Below are positions 26,280-35,037 of a stretch of DNA of 64,000 nt, piece by piece. How positions within the stretch are numbered: position 1 is the first letter of the stretch; each line of letters starts with the position of its first letter. The notes beneath the pieces are model-generated. The model saw only the letters and a list, made by a program, of their open reading frames with translations, was not told the DNA's origin and did not search any database. A program made the translations under genes and the position numbers. This DNA is from an uncultured Hyphomicrobiales bacterium (lineage in GTDB: Bacteria > Pseudomonadota > Alphaproteobacteria > Rhizobiales > Ancalomicrobiaceae). The stretch spans positions 1-64,000 of the forward strand of contig CAIYYN010000059.1 of assembly GCA_903930435.1 (NCBI GenBank), in the 5' to 3' direction.

Positions 26280-27515
26280 CTATCGCTGAAACACCGCCAC
26301 GGCTTCCACATGGTGCGACCAGAGAAACTGGTCGACCGGCTGGACCCGCGTTATCTTGTAGCCGCCATCGATGAGGTAGCGGGCGTCGCGAGCCAGTGTC
26401 GCCGGATTGCACGAGACGGCGACGATCGTCGGCACCTTCGACTTGGCAAGTTCCTTGGCCTGCGCGGCGGCACCATCGCGCGGCGGATCGAAGACGACCG
26501 CATCAAACACCTTCAACTCCGCCGCCATCAGCGGACGACGAAACAGATCACGCGCCTCGACCTCGACGGGCTTCAGTCCGGGCGTGTGGCGGGCTGCACG
26601 GGTCAGGGAGTCGAGCGCCGGCTTGTCTGACTCGACCGCCGTGACGCGGGCGGTCTCTGCCAGTTGGAGGGCGAAAGTGCCGGATCCCGCGAAGAGATCG
26701 GCGACGCGCTTGGCTCCCTTGGTTGCCGCTAAAACTTCAGCGACGAGTTGCGCCTCGGCTTCCGGCACCGCTTGCAGGAACGCACCCGGCGCGAGGATCA
26801 CGCTTGCCTTGCCAAACCGGACAATTGGCTGACGCGCTTCGACAATGATGTCAGCCCCGACCGACAGCCGCGCAAACCCGAGCTTCAGGGCGAGCGCAAT
26901 GGCTTCCTGGCGACGCGCATCGGCGAGCGTCCCTTCGGTCACCGTGACATCAAGCCCGGTTTCGGTTGCAATCACTGTGAAAATCGCGCCCTTCTTGTCA
27001 AAGCTGAGCACATCCGCCATGCGGCTCAACTTTGGCAGGGACTCGGCAATCGCGGGCACCACGATCAGGCAACCCGACGCATCGGCCACCGTGTGCGACA
27101 GCCGTTCGCGAAATCCGACCTTGGCACCGGAAGCGGTCCGCTGCACGGCGATGACGGCACGACGCCGTGACTGCATCGGGATCGATCGCGCTGGCAGAAC
27201 GTCTGCTTCAATGCCCCGGTCGGCAAAGGCGGCGATGACGGATTGCCGCTTCAGTTCGAGATAGGCGGGTTCGGCCATATGCTGCAGGGCACAGCCACCA
27301 CAGATGCCAAAATGCGGACAGGGCGCAGCGACACGATCCGGGCTTGGCGTCACAATCTCGACAATCGAGCCGCGCTCACCGGAGAGCGCGATCTTCAGCG
27401 TCTCACCGGGAAGGGACAGCGGCACATAGATCTGGCCGTTTGGCGTATCGGCAACGCCGTCACCCTTGTGGCCGATGGCGGAGATGGTCACGGTCGTGGT
27501 CGATAAAGCGGTCAA
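26280..27515 (-). CDS. Class I SAM-dependent RNA methyltransferase (TrmA/RlmD-type, rRNA uracil-C5)
   Basis: The 411 residues start with a TRAM RNA-binding domain (TVTISAIGHKGDGVA, to about residue 60). An iron-sulphur cluster motif CPHFGICGGC follows, with a later cysteine in ASGCLIV. The SAM-binding Rossmann domain has VADLFAGSGTFALQLA and the catalytic segment VFDPPRDGA then IVAVSCNPATLARD. This is the RumA/RlmD/TrmA pattern; RlmD-type rRNA modification is more likely because of the cluster and the tlyA neighbour. It is the last gene of a leftward operon. Confidence 0.92.
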   Translation of the reverse strand: MTALSTTTVTISAIGHKGDGVADTPNGQIYVPLSLPGETLKIALSGERGSIVEIVTPSPDRVAAPCPHFGICGGCALQHMAEPAYLELKRQSVIAAFADRGIEADVLPARSIPMQSRRRAVIAVQRTASGAKVGFRERLSHTVADASGCLIVVPAIAESLPKLSRMADVLSFDKKGAIFTVIATETGLDVTVTEGTLADARRQEAIALALKLGFARLSVGADIIVEARQPIVRFGKASVILAPGAFLQAVPEAEAQLVAEVLAATKGAKRVADLFAGSGTFALQLAETARVTAVESDKPALDSLTRAARHTPGLKPVEVEARDLFRRPLMAAELKVFDAVVFDPPRDGAAAQAKELAKSKVPTIVAVSCNPATLARDARYLIDGGYKITRVQPVDQFLWSHHVEAVAVFQR

Positions 27516-27620
27516 GTCAGTCCTCGCATGCGTCGTCGGGTGCCTTCCCTAGCGCATATGCCGACAAATGTCGCGCTGGATGGCCGAATTCCCGCGAATA
27601 AGGCAATTGTCGCCAAGGGA

Positions 27621-28361
27621 TCACGCCTTGCGGGCGCCCAGCAGATATTCCTGATTGCCATCGCCACCCGCAATCGGCGACGCGATCCGCCCGATGACAC
27701 GCCATCCCTGGTCTTCCAGAAAGGCCGCTATCCCCTCGACACTTGCCAGCGCGACGGCTTCATCGCGCACAAGCCCGCCCTTGCCGACGTTATCGCGCCC
27801 GACTTCAAACTGCGGCTTGACGAGGAACGCGCCCGACGCACCCGGAACGGCAAGATTGAGCGCAGGCGGCAACGCCAGTCGCAGCGAGATGAAGCTGACA
27901 TCGGCCACAACGATCTCCGGCGGTTGGCTCAGATGATCGGCAGCGAGATCACGCGCGTTCAGGCCTTCGATGGATGTCACCCGCGGATCCAATCCCACGA
28001 CCGGCGACATCTGGCCGTGTCCGACGTCAATCGCCGTGACATGTGCCGCGCCGTGCTCCAGCAGGACCTGCGTGAATCCGCCCGTTGATGCGCCGACGTC
28101 AAGACAGATCCGACCAGCAACCGCGATGGAAAAGGCATCGAGCGCCGCCTTCAGTTTCAGCGCCGAGCGCGAGACATAGCGCGCGGCAGGATCGACGACC
28201 GCAATCTCGGCATCGGGCGAAACCAGTTGGCCCGGCTTGTCGATGACCTTGCCCGCAACCGTCACCTGCCCCCGGGCAATGGCGTCGCGGGCACGCGCCC
28301 GGCTCGCATAAAGCCCGCGTTCGACAAGCAGCTGGTCAAGGCGCAGTCGGTCAGTCGTCAT
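27621..28361 (-). CDS. tlyA: TlyA-family rRNA (cytidine-2'-O)-methyltransferase
   Basis: TlyA methylates ribose 2'-O positions in 16S and 23S rRNA. The 246-residue protein has an N-terminal S4-type RNA-binding domain (RLDQLLVERGLYASRARARDAIARGQVTVAGK) and an FtsJ-like methyltransferase domain with the SAM motif CLDVGASTGGFTQVLLEHGA and the conserved VADVSFISLRL. The old name, hemolysin A, does not describe its function. It follows the SCO gene by 27 bases. Confidence 0.94.
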   Translation of the reverse strand: MTTDRLRLDQLLVERGLYASRARARDAIARGQVTVAGKVIDKPGQLVSPDAEIAVVDPAARYVSRSALKLKAALDAFSIAVAGRICLDVGASTGGFTQVLLEHGAAHVTAIDVGHGQMSPVVGLDPRVTSIEGLNARDLAADHLSQPPEIVVADVSFISLRLALPPALNLAVPGASGAFLVKPQFEVGRDNVGKGGLVRDEAVALASVEGIAAFLEDQGWRVIGRIASPIAGGDGNQEYLLGARKA

Positions 28362-28388
28362 GAATGAACCCGGTTCGGTGAGCGGCGA

Positions 28389-29009
28389 TCATCCGTGTGT
28401 CACGAGATCCCGGAGCTTGGCCAGAGCCTTGTCATCGGACTCCTGATAATTCAAGGCACCAACAAACCGGCCCTGGCTGTCCATCATGTAAACGGCCGCC
28501 GTGTGATCCATCAGATAGTCGGTGCTGCTCTTCTGGTCGACCTTGCGGGCAAAGACGCGATAGGCCTTGATGATCTGCGCGGTCTGTTCTGCAGTGCCGC
28601 TAAGACCCTGGATACGCGGATCAAAGGCGCTCAGATATTCGCCCATCTTGGCCGGTGTATCGCGTTCGGGATCGATGGTGACGAAATACATCCTGAGCTT
28701 GCTGCCGTCGTTCCCGAGTGACTTGAGCCAGCCTGTGGCATCGGACAGCGTTGTCGGGCAGACGTCCGGGCAAAAGGTATAGCCGAAGAACATCAGCGTT
28801 GGATGCCCCAACAGGTCCTTTTCCGTGACCGTCTGCCCCTTGGTATCGGTCAGCGTGAACGCCCCGCCGATAAGCGACGTGGGCGGCACAAGACCGGAGG
28901 CCTGCCCGCCCGTTCCGGCGAAACGGGTCACGGCCATATAGCTGACGCCGCTGACCAGGATCAGTGCGATTGCCAGATAGAGCGCGATCCGGATGGTCTT
29001 CAACTGCAT
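28389..29009 (-). CDS. SCO1/SenC-family copper chaperone
   Basis: Membrane-anchored thioredoxin-fold protein of 206 residues. SCO proteins deliver copper to the CuA centre of cytochrome oxidase or act in thiol redox control. A single N-terminal helix (IALYLAIALILVSGVSYMAV) anchors it facing the periplasm. The copper ligands are C80 and C84 in FCPDVCP and H169 in YLMDHTA. It is inserted between dxs and tlyA, which are direct neighbours in many relatives, so the position is a local variation. No cytochrome oxidase gene is nearby. Confidence 0.94.
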   Translation of the reverse strand: MQLKTIRIALYLAIALILVSGVSYMAVTRFAGTGGQASGLVPPTSLIGGAFTLTDTKGQTVTEKDLLGHPTLMFFGYTFCPDVCPTTLSDATGWLKSLGNDGSKLRMYFVTIDPERDTPAKMGEYLSAFDPRIQGLSGTAEQTAQIIKAYRVFARKVDQKSSTDYLMDHTAAVYMMDSQGRFVGALNYQESDDKALAKLRDLVTHG

Positions 29010-29038
29010 TGGTCAGTCCTTGCCTGGCGCACAATCGG

Positions 29039-30964
29039 TCAGGCGCGACGACCGGCCTCTGCCAAGGCGGTCTCGCGACCGAGCGCCCGCATGATGTGGG
29101 CCACAATACCCGTCGCATCAAGCCCCGCCGCTGCATAGAGCTTCTGCGGATCACCGTGATCCAGGAACACATCCGGCAGCGTCAGCGCGCGGACCTTGAG
29201 GCCACGATCAAGCAGACCATCCTCGGCGAGTGCCTGCAGCACATGGCTGCCGAACCCGCCGACGGACCCTTCCTCGACCGTGATCAGCACCTCGTGATCG
29301 CGTGCCAGACGACGGATCAGGTCCCGATCCAGCGGCTTCATGAAGCGCGCGTCGGCGACGGTCGTCGACAGGCCGAGTGTCTCGAGCGTTTCGGCTGCTT
29401 CCAGAGACGCCTTCAGGCGTGTTCCCAGCGACAGGATCGCAACCGACGTGCCCTCGCGCACGATGCGTCCACGACCGATCTCCAGCAACGAGCCACGCAC
29501 CGGCAGATCAACGCCGAGGCCATCGCCACGCGGGAAGCGGAAGGCGCTCGGGCGATCATCGATGGCAACCGAGGTTGCGATCATGTGCCTGAGTTCCGCC
29601 TCATCGCTCGGGGCCATGATCACGAAATTCGGCAGGCAGCCGAGGTAGGCGAGATCGAACGTCCCGGCATGCGTCGCGCCGTCTGCACCGACCAGCCCGG
29701 CGCGATCAATCGGGAACCGAACCGGCAGCTTCTGGATCGCGACGTCATGGACGATCTGGTCATAGCCGCGTTGCAGGAAGGTCGAATAGATCGCGCAAAA
29801 CGGCTTCATGCCATCGGCGGCCAGCCCTGCGGCAAAGGTCACCGCGTGTTGTTCGGCGATGCCGACGTCGAAGGTGCGCTTCGGGAAAGCCTGTCCGAAC
29901 AGGTCGACGCCCGTACCGCTCGGCATGGCCGCCGTGACGGCAACAATCCGCTCGTCCTCGGCGCCCTCATCCACGAGCGTATCGCCGAACACGCGTGTGT
30001 AGCTCGGCGCATTGGCCTTCGGCTTGACCTGCTGGCCGGAGATCACGTCGAACTTGTTGACGCCGTGATATTTATCGGCAGCGGCTTCGGCGGGCGCGTA
30101 GCCCTTGCCCTTCTGCGTCACGACATGGATCAGCACCGGTCCGAGATCGGCATCGCGCACATTCTTCAAGACCGGCAGCAGATGATCCAAATTATGGCCG
30201 TCAATCGGGCCAACGTAATAGAAGCCCAGTTCCTCAAACAGCGTGCCGCCCATCGCCAGACCGCGCGCATAGGTCTCTGCCCGGCGTGCGCCGACCTCGA
30301 CGAATTTCGGCAGCCGCTTGGCCACCTGCTTGCCGATATCGCGCAGGCTCAGGAAGGTGCGCGACGAAACCAGTCGCGCCAGATAGGCGCTCATGGCCCC
30401 CGTTGGCGGGGCTATCGACATGTCGTTGTCATTGAGGATCACGATGAGCCGCGAGCCGAGCGCCCCGGCGTTGTTCATCGCCTCATAGGCCATGCCTGCC
30501 GACATCGAGCCATCGCCGATGACCGCGATGGACCGCGTCGACTTGCCCTGCAAGTCGGCGGATACGGCATAGCCAAGACCGGCGGAAATCGATGTTGACG
30601 AATGGCCCGCGCCGAACGCATCAAACGGGCTTTCGCTGCGCTTGGTGAAGCCGGACAACCCGTCTTGCTGGCGCAGGGTCCTGATCCGCGACCGACGACC
30701 CGTCAGGATCTTGTGCGGATAGGCCTGATGCCCGACATCCCAGATGAGCTTGTCTTCCGGCGTGTCGAACACGTGATGCAGCGCAACTGTCAACTCGACG
30801 ACGCCGAGACCTGCCCCCAGGTGCCCGCCGGTGACAGACACGGCAGAGATGGTTTCCTCACGCAATTCATCCGCCACCTGTCGCAGGCTCGTCTCCGGCA
30901 ACGCGCGCAAGTCATAGGGGTCCTGGATCGTGTCGAGAAGCGGCGTTTTTGAAGGTGAGGTCAT
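29039..30964 (-). CDS. dxs: 1-deoxy-D-xylulose-5-phosphate synthase
   Basis: Condenses pyruvate and glyceraldehyde 3-phosphate in the first step of the MEP isoprenoid pathway, using thiamine diphosphate. The 641 residues show the family landmarks in order: [35 protein letters not shown], the diphosphate site [20 protein letters not shown], the central [17 protein letters not shown]-type segment (here VGIAEQHAV) and the transketolase C-terminal domain. It lies 63 bases downstream of xseB in a leftward operon. Confidence 0.97.
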   Translation of the reverse strand: MTSPSKTPLLDTIQDPYDLRALPETSLRQVADELREETISAVSVTGGHLGAGLGVVELTVALHHVFDTPEDKLIWDVGHQAYPHKILTGRRSRIRTLRQQDGLSGFTKRSESPFDAFGAGHSSTSISAGLGYAVSADLQGKSTRSIAVIGDGSMSAGMAYEAMNNAGALGSRLIVILNDNDMSIAPPTGAMSAYLARLVSSRTFLSLRDIGKQVAKRLPKFVEVGARRAETYARGLAMGGTLFEELGFYYVGPIDGHNLDHLLPVLKNVRDADLGPVLIHVVTQKGKGYAPAEAAADKYHGVNKFDVISGQQVKPKANAPSYTRVFGDTLVDEGAEDERIVAVTAAMPSGTGVDLFGQAFPKRTFDVGIAEQHAVTFAAGLAADGMKPFCAIYSTFLQRGYDQIVHDVAIQKLPVRFPIDRAGLVGADGATHAGTFDLAYLGCLPNFVIMAPSDEAELRHMIATSVAIDDRPSAFRFPRGDGLGVDLPVRGSLLEIGRGRIVREGTSVAILSLGTRLKASLEAAETLETLGLSTTVADARFMKPLDRDLIRRLARDHEVLITVEEGSVGGFGSHVLQALAEDGLLDRGLKVRALTLPDVFLDHGDPQKLYAAAGLDATGIVAHIMRALGRETALAEAGRRA

Positions 30965-31027
30965 CGGGTTTCCTTCACATGCGGCGGTTTTTTCTTCTGT
31001 CTTTCCGCGACGCGCGTCCCTGACCGA

Positions 31028-31291
31028 TCACGCTTCGACATCAAGTGGCTCAAGCCCCTGTGCCTTACCATCACTTCCAAGCCGGATCTTGTCAACGCGT
31101 GCCTCGGCAGCGCCCAGCAACCTGGCGCAATGCGCCTTCAACGCTTCGCCCCGCTCATAGGCGGTAATGGATTCCTCCAGCGCGATATCGCCGCGTTCCA
31201 GCTTGGCGACGATGCTTTCCAACTCGGCCAGCGCCTTTTCAAAGGAGAGATCGGCAACGGGCGTTGCAATGGGGGTCTGGGCCTGGCTCAC
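31028..31291 (-). CDS. xseB: Exodeoxyribonuclease VII small subunit
   Basis: XseB binds the large subunit XseA to form exonuclease VII. The 87 residues contain the full small-subunit domain: [41 protein letters not shown], two helices that form a long hairpin. xseA is not in the window, which is normal since the two genes are usually unlinked. It is the first gene of the xseB-dxs-SCO-tlyA-methyltransferase operon, and in relatives the upstream neighbour is the deacetylase-like gene that here lies beyond a 1.4-kb island. Confidence 0.95.
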   Translation of the reverse strand: MSQAQTPIATPVADLSFEKALAELESIVAKLERGDIALEESITAYERGEALKAHCARLLGAAEARVDKIRLGSDGKAQGLEPLDVEA

Positions 31292-31537
31292 CGCGAGCGT
31301 CCTCTTTCATGCGTGACATCTGCTTGATGCCCAGGGATCTGAACCCGAGCGGGAGGTAAACCATATGGCCATTGGCGTCCGCGGTCCAGATGCCTTGCGG
31401 GAGGGGGGGTGTGGACGGCTGTAGCGGCATGCGTGGTTCAACATACTAGTACCGGCGAAGACATAATGTGAGGATTCCATAAAGACATTTGTTATTGAAT
31501 TTTGTATTCTTCAAGTCTATCGCCGTTTTGCAAACGG

Positions 31538-31849
31538 TCATTTGTGAGTAACGTCGGGCACATTCAGAAAAGGCAAAGCCGATGTCAAATTTACACAAGT
31601 CGGCGCGAATACCAATATGCCTTGTAAAATAGCAGCTAAAGCTGCAAAAATTGCAGCCCATGCACTCAATCTAGACGATTTTTTCATTGAACTACCGATC
31701 TCGCCTAAATCTTTTATTGACATCACCTCGAATCCGGTATCGATTATTTTTACTCTTGTTGATAGTATCCAGAATATCGCTGCAAGAAACGCAGCCCCAG
31801 CGTCAAGAAATTGTATAATAGTGATAATTGTGCAAGTGTTTAAATCCAT
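31538..31849 (-). CDS. Small AT-rich membrane protein
   Basis: Unrecognised. From ATG 31849 (GGGG nine bases upstream) the 103-residue product has two hydrophobic segments: IITIIQFLDAGAAFLAAIFWIL and WAAIFAALAAILQGILVFAPTCV. A polar loop with KIIDTGFEVMSIKDLGEIGSSMKKS joins them. The frame stays open to 31894. Its GC content is clearly lower than that of neighbouring genes, and it sits in the island between xseB and the deacetylase gene, so it was probably acquired. Function unknown; an islet-encoded membrane protein of this size could be part of a defence or toxin function, but nothing shows that. Confidence 0.55.
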   Translation of the reverse strand: MDLNTCTIITIIQFLDAGAAFLAAIFWILSTRVKIIDTGFEVMSIKDLGEIGSSMKKSSRLSAWAAIFAALAAILQGILVFAPTCVNLTSALPFLNVPDVTHK

Positions 31850-32096
31850 TGTACCATACCCCGATAGATGGCTCGTTAATGGTTGTAAATTCACTTGAAT
31901 TGCATATTATGATTGTTGTCAAGTCATTTGCACCCTAAACGTTGCATAAATTGATTTTTGAGAAACGATCAAATGGCGGGCTGTTGGCTGCCGAGGAGCA
32001 ACTTTGCAAAACCATCCCGACGTAGGTTGGGTCGACCCTGTCGAACCATCCTAATTAAACCCACCCGCCAAATCTAGCTGCTCGAAAGCGCCCTAA

Positions 32097-32421
32097 CGCT
32101 CGCGTCGCGAATTTGACAGGTTTCCGTCTGCATTTCAAAAGGAAGCCAATCTCGCCCGATCGACGCTGGCACGCGGTCGTATGGGTGATATCGTCAAACG
32201 GATGAAAGGCAAAGCGGGTTAAATGGGTGAAATCGCGGTACGATCATCGAGGCGATACATTTCGAACGATTTATACTGAACGGTTCGCTTCTGCTGTCTA
32301 TGTGCTGCACGCCTTTCAAAAGAAATCGACGAGAGGCATCGCGACCCCGAAAGACGATAGTGATGTGATCGGGCAGCGGCTGAAGGACGCTCAGCGATTG
32401 CACGAGGAGAAAGTCAGATGA
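32097..32421 (+). pseudogene. HigB / phage Gp49-like (RelE superfamily) toxin, broken by a stop codon and a frameshift
   Basis: The 3' part reads in one frame from 32227: SRYDHRGDTFRTIYTERFA, then VYVLHAFQKKSTRGIATPK, the unmistakable C-terminal half of Gp49-like toxins. The N-terminal half is also present, in another frame: SRREFDRFPSAFQKEAN followed by GDIVKRMKGKAG. It is interrupted by TAA at 32220-32222, continues in the same frame as MGEIA, and then needs a two-base insertion (or one-base loss) near 32235 to join RYDH. The first 15 or so residues of the family are missing upstream of a TAA at 32094. The toxin should therefore be inactive. Its stop codon overlaps the start of an intact antitoxin gene. 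Confidence 0.8.
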
Positions 32422-32741
32422 TGACGCCTGTGGAACATGAAACCAGCAGCGGAAATGTCTTCGAAGATATCGGTTTGCCAAATGCGGCGGAGCATCTTGT
32501 GAAGGCCAAACTGGTCTTTAAAATCGACGCCTTGATGCGGGAGCGCGGCATGAAGCAAGCCGAAGCCGCCAAGCTGCTTGGGGTGAAGCAGCCTGACATT
32601 TCCAAACTGCTGCGCGGCGATTTCAGGCAATTTTCTGTAGAACGCCTGCTGCGTTTTCTCATCGCCCTTGGTCAGGACGTGGAGATCATCGTCAGGCCAC
32701 ATCAGGATGTCGGCGACCTGCCGCAACTGCGCATTCTCTGA
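32418..32741 (+). CDS. XRE-family antitoxin (HigA-like, Gp49 partner)
   Basis: This 107-residue DNA-binding antitoxin has a helix-turn-helix in the second half: KQAEAAKLLGVKQPDISKLLRGDFRQF, followed by VERLLRFLIALGQDVEIIV. That arrangement is typical of the XRE antitoxins that follow Gp49-like toxins. The reading frame is intact and overlaps the toxin stop in ATGA (32418-32421), the usual coupling. With the toxin gene broken it is a solitary antitoxin, which could still repress or neutralise related systems elsewhere in the genome. That role is inference. Confidence 0.88.
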   Translation: MMTPVEHETSSGNVFEDIGLPNAAEHLVKAKLVFKIDALMRERGMKQAEAAKLLGVKQPDISKLLRGDFRQFSVERLLRFLIALGQDVEIIVRPHQDVGDLPQLRIL

Positions 32742-32755
32742 TTGCCTTCCCCCCC

Positions 32756-33682
32756 TCACGCCGTCATCAACGTCGAGACATGGGCCGCGACAGAGCGCGA
32801 GAGGCCTTCGAGATCATAGCCGCCTTCGAGGATCGAGATCAGGCGGCCATTGGCGGTCTGGTCGGCGATCTCCATGAGCTTGGCCGTGACCCAGGCGTAA
32901 TCCGTCTCCACGAGCCTGAGCCCGCCGAGCGGATCGCGGACATGGGCGTCAAACCCGGCGGAAATGATCACGAAATCGGGCCGGAAGTCGATGAGGCGCG
33001 GGAAAATCGCGGTATCGACGGCTTCGCGGAATTCCGGCCCGCCATCGCCCTCGCGCAGGGGTACATTGACGATATTGCCAGCGCCCGTCTCGTGCCAGTC
33101 GCCGGTACCGGGATAAAGCGGCATCTGATGCGTCGAGCAGTACATGACGCTCGGGTCGGTCCAGAAGATATCCTGCGTGCCATTTCCGTGATGCACGTCG
33201 AAATCGATGATCGCGACCCGCTCGGCCCCATAGGTCTTCTGCGCCCAGCGGGCGGCAACGGCGGCATTGTTGAAGAGGCAGAAGCCCATGGCGCGCGCCT
33301 TTTCCGCGTGATGCCCGGGCGGGCGGCTCGCCGAAAACACATTGGACACACGGCCCTGAAACACTTCGTCCACGGCCTGGCAGGCACCGCCCACGGCGCG
33401 CAACGCCGCCTCCCATGACCCCGGCGAGACTGACGTATCGGCGTCCAGAAAGATCATGCCTTCGCTCGGGATTGCGTCGCGCATATCGTGCACATGCGCC
33501 TCGCCATGCGCCAGCGCCGCCTGCTCCATCGTCCCCAATTGGGCGGCATCACGGGCAAGCGGCTGGAATTTTTCCTGCTCAAGCACCCGGTCGATCACCC
33601 GGATGCGATCAGGCCGCTCGGGATGCCCTTCAGGCGTCTTGTGCCCGATAAAACTCGGATGGTGCAGCAACAGTGTCGACAC
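32756..33682 (-). CDS. Histone deacetylase family protein (acetylpolyamine/AcuC-like amidohydrolase)
   Basis: Zinc-dependent deacetylase fold of 308 residues. The active site is complete: the double histidine in RPPGHHAE, the metal ligands in DFDVHHGNGTQDIF, a late aspartate in SAGFDAHVRDPLGG, and the substrate tyrosine region ISILEGGYDLEGL. Bacterial members deacetylate small amines or proteins such as acetyl-CoA synthetase; the substrate is not readable here. In Hyphomicrobiales this gene normally lies beside xseB. Here they are separated by the island carrying the toxin-antitoxin remnant. Confidence 0.93.
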   Translation of the reverse strand: MSTLLLHHPSFIGHKTPEGHPERPDRIRVIDRVLEQEKFQPLARDAAQLGTMEQAALAHGEAHVHDMRDAIPSEGMIFLDADTSVSPGSWEAALRAVGGACQAVDEVFQGRVSNVFSASRPPGHHAEKARAMGFCLFNNAAVAARWAQKTYGAERVAIIDFDVHHGNGTQDIFWTDPSVMYCSTHQMPLYPGTGDWHETGAGNIVNVPLREGDGGPEFREAVDTAIFPRLIDFRPDFVIISAGFDAHVRDPLGGLRLVETDYAWVTAKLMEIADQTANGRLISILEGGYDLEGLSRSVAAHVSTLMTA

Positions 33683-33802
33683 GGGGCACGTTCCTCCGAC
33701 GCTTTTTCATCTCGAAGCAATTCACCACGATATGGCCTCGCTGCCAAGTCGCGTCTGGTCCGAAGGCCGCGAGGCCGGTATTATACTTAGCCGGAAAAGG
33801 GC

Positions 33803-34810
33803 TCACGTCCGTGGTGCGGCAGCGCGTGCCAAACGATCCCGGACCGCTTCCAGCAGGCCGTCTCCCCGGATTGGCGCAACGGCGATCATCCGAGCGCCGG
33901 AGGCATCCAGCGCCCGCAAGAGCCTGAAAAGATTGGCGGCTGCCTCAACCGGATCGCCAATAGGGCTCAGGTTCTCGGCCCGAACCGCGTCGCCCAATCC
34001 TGCTGGTTCGCCCGGACCGAACCCGAGCCACGCCTCGCCGGGGCGGACATCCACGGCATCAAGGCGCACGAGGGCATTGGGCGCATAATGCGAGGTCAAC
34101 ATGCCCGGCGCCAGGGGCCGCTGCAGATCGCTCGCCGCTTCATCAGAGGCAACCAGCTCGCGTCCAAGCACGCGCTCGATGGCCTCACGCGGTGCCCCGC
34201 CCGGACGCAGCAAGCGCGCGACGCCGTCAGCGATCATGACGATGGCTGATTCAAGTCCGATCTGACACGGCCCGTCATCGAGGATCACAGCAACCTTTTC
34301 GCCGAGTTCGGCAATGACGTCATCGGCAGATGTCGGGCTGATGCCGCCGGAGCGATTGGCGCTGGGCGCTGCGATTGGCTGGCCCAGTTCCTTGATCAGC
34401 GCCAGTGTCGCGGGATTGTTCGGCATGCGGAGGGCCAGCGTATCGAGCCCGGCCGTCACCAGATCAGCGATGGGTGACCCGGCGCGTTTCGGGACCACCA
34501 GCGTCAACGGCCCCGGCCAGAAAGCCTCCGCCAGCGCTTTCGTCTCAGCATCAAACACGCCATGCGCCTCAGCCATTGCGAAATCGGTGACATGCGCGAT
34601 GAGCGGATTGAAGCTCGGGCGACCCTTCGCCGCGTATATGCCTGCGACGGCCCGCGCATTGGTGGCGTCTGCCGCCAGCCCATAAACGGTCTCGGTCGGA
34701 ATCGCGACCAGGTCACCACGGCGAAGAGCACCTGCCGCCGCGACAATGGCACCTGTCACCGCCGCCGTGCGATTACCTCGCGCAAGAGCCTTGAGATCAT
34801 GGCGTTTCAT
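33803..34810 (-). CDS. L-threonylcarbamoyladenylate synthase, Sua5 type
   Basis: Makes threonylcarbamoyl-AMP from threonine, bicarbonate and ATP for the universal t6A37 tRNA modification. The YrdC domain has RRGDLVAIPTETVYGLAADA, the KxR-type motif KGRPSFNPLIAHV and APSANRSGGISPT. After about residue 205 a second Sua5-specific domain follows (APGMLTSHYAPNALVRL), so this is Sua5 and not the shorter TsaC. The start is uncertain: ATG 34810 gives 335 residues and has AGGTG just before it. Met codons at 34855 and a TTG at 34900 are in frame. It is divergent from the acyl-CoA dehydrogenase gene. Confidence 0.93.
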   Translation of the reverse strand: MKRHDLKALARGNRTAAVTGAIVAAAGALRRGDLVAIPTETVYGLAADATNARAVAGIYAAKGRPSFNPLIAHVTDFAMAEAHGVFDAETKALAEAFWPGPLTLVVPKRAGSPIADLVTAGLDTLALRMPNNPATLALIKELGQPIAAPSANRSGGISPTSADDVIAELGEKVAVILDDGPCQIGLESAIVMIADGVARLLRPGGAPREAIERVLGRELVASDEAASDLQRPLAPGMLTSHYAPNALVRLDAVDVRPGEAWLGFGPGEPAGLGDAVRAENLSPIGDPVEAAANLFRLLRALDASGARMIAVAPIRGDGLLEAVRDRLARAAAPRT

Positions 34811-35037
34811 CACCTGAGCCAAAAACCTTCGAATTGACGCTACGTCATCCCCCATAGTCGAGGTTGACCGGCTGTTCACCTGCACTAATGTGCGGTTCAA
34901 CGCTTCTATTGAAGGGCCAGCCGCATGCGGTCAAGGCTTGGTGCCGGTTAATCCGGTCCGGGCTGACGTGTAAAGCGGGCCAAGTCTGAACAGGCGGCGG
35001 CAAAACGTCCGTCGCACCGGGAAACCCTGAGGACAAG

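Noticed and set aside
28964-30598. A 544-residue plus-strand frame
   Set aside because: It is antisense to dxs, and its composition is rich in Arg, His and Gln as expected for a shadow.
31239-31430. A 63-codon minus-strand frame over the xseB start
   Set aside because: It overlaps the xseB N-terminus in another frame, and the proline-rich residues look random.
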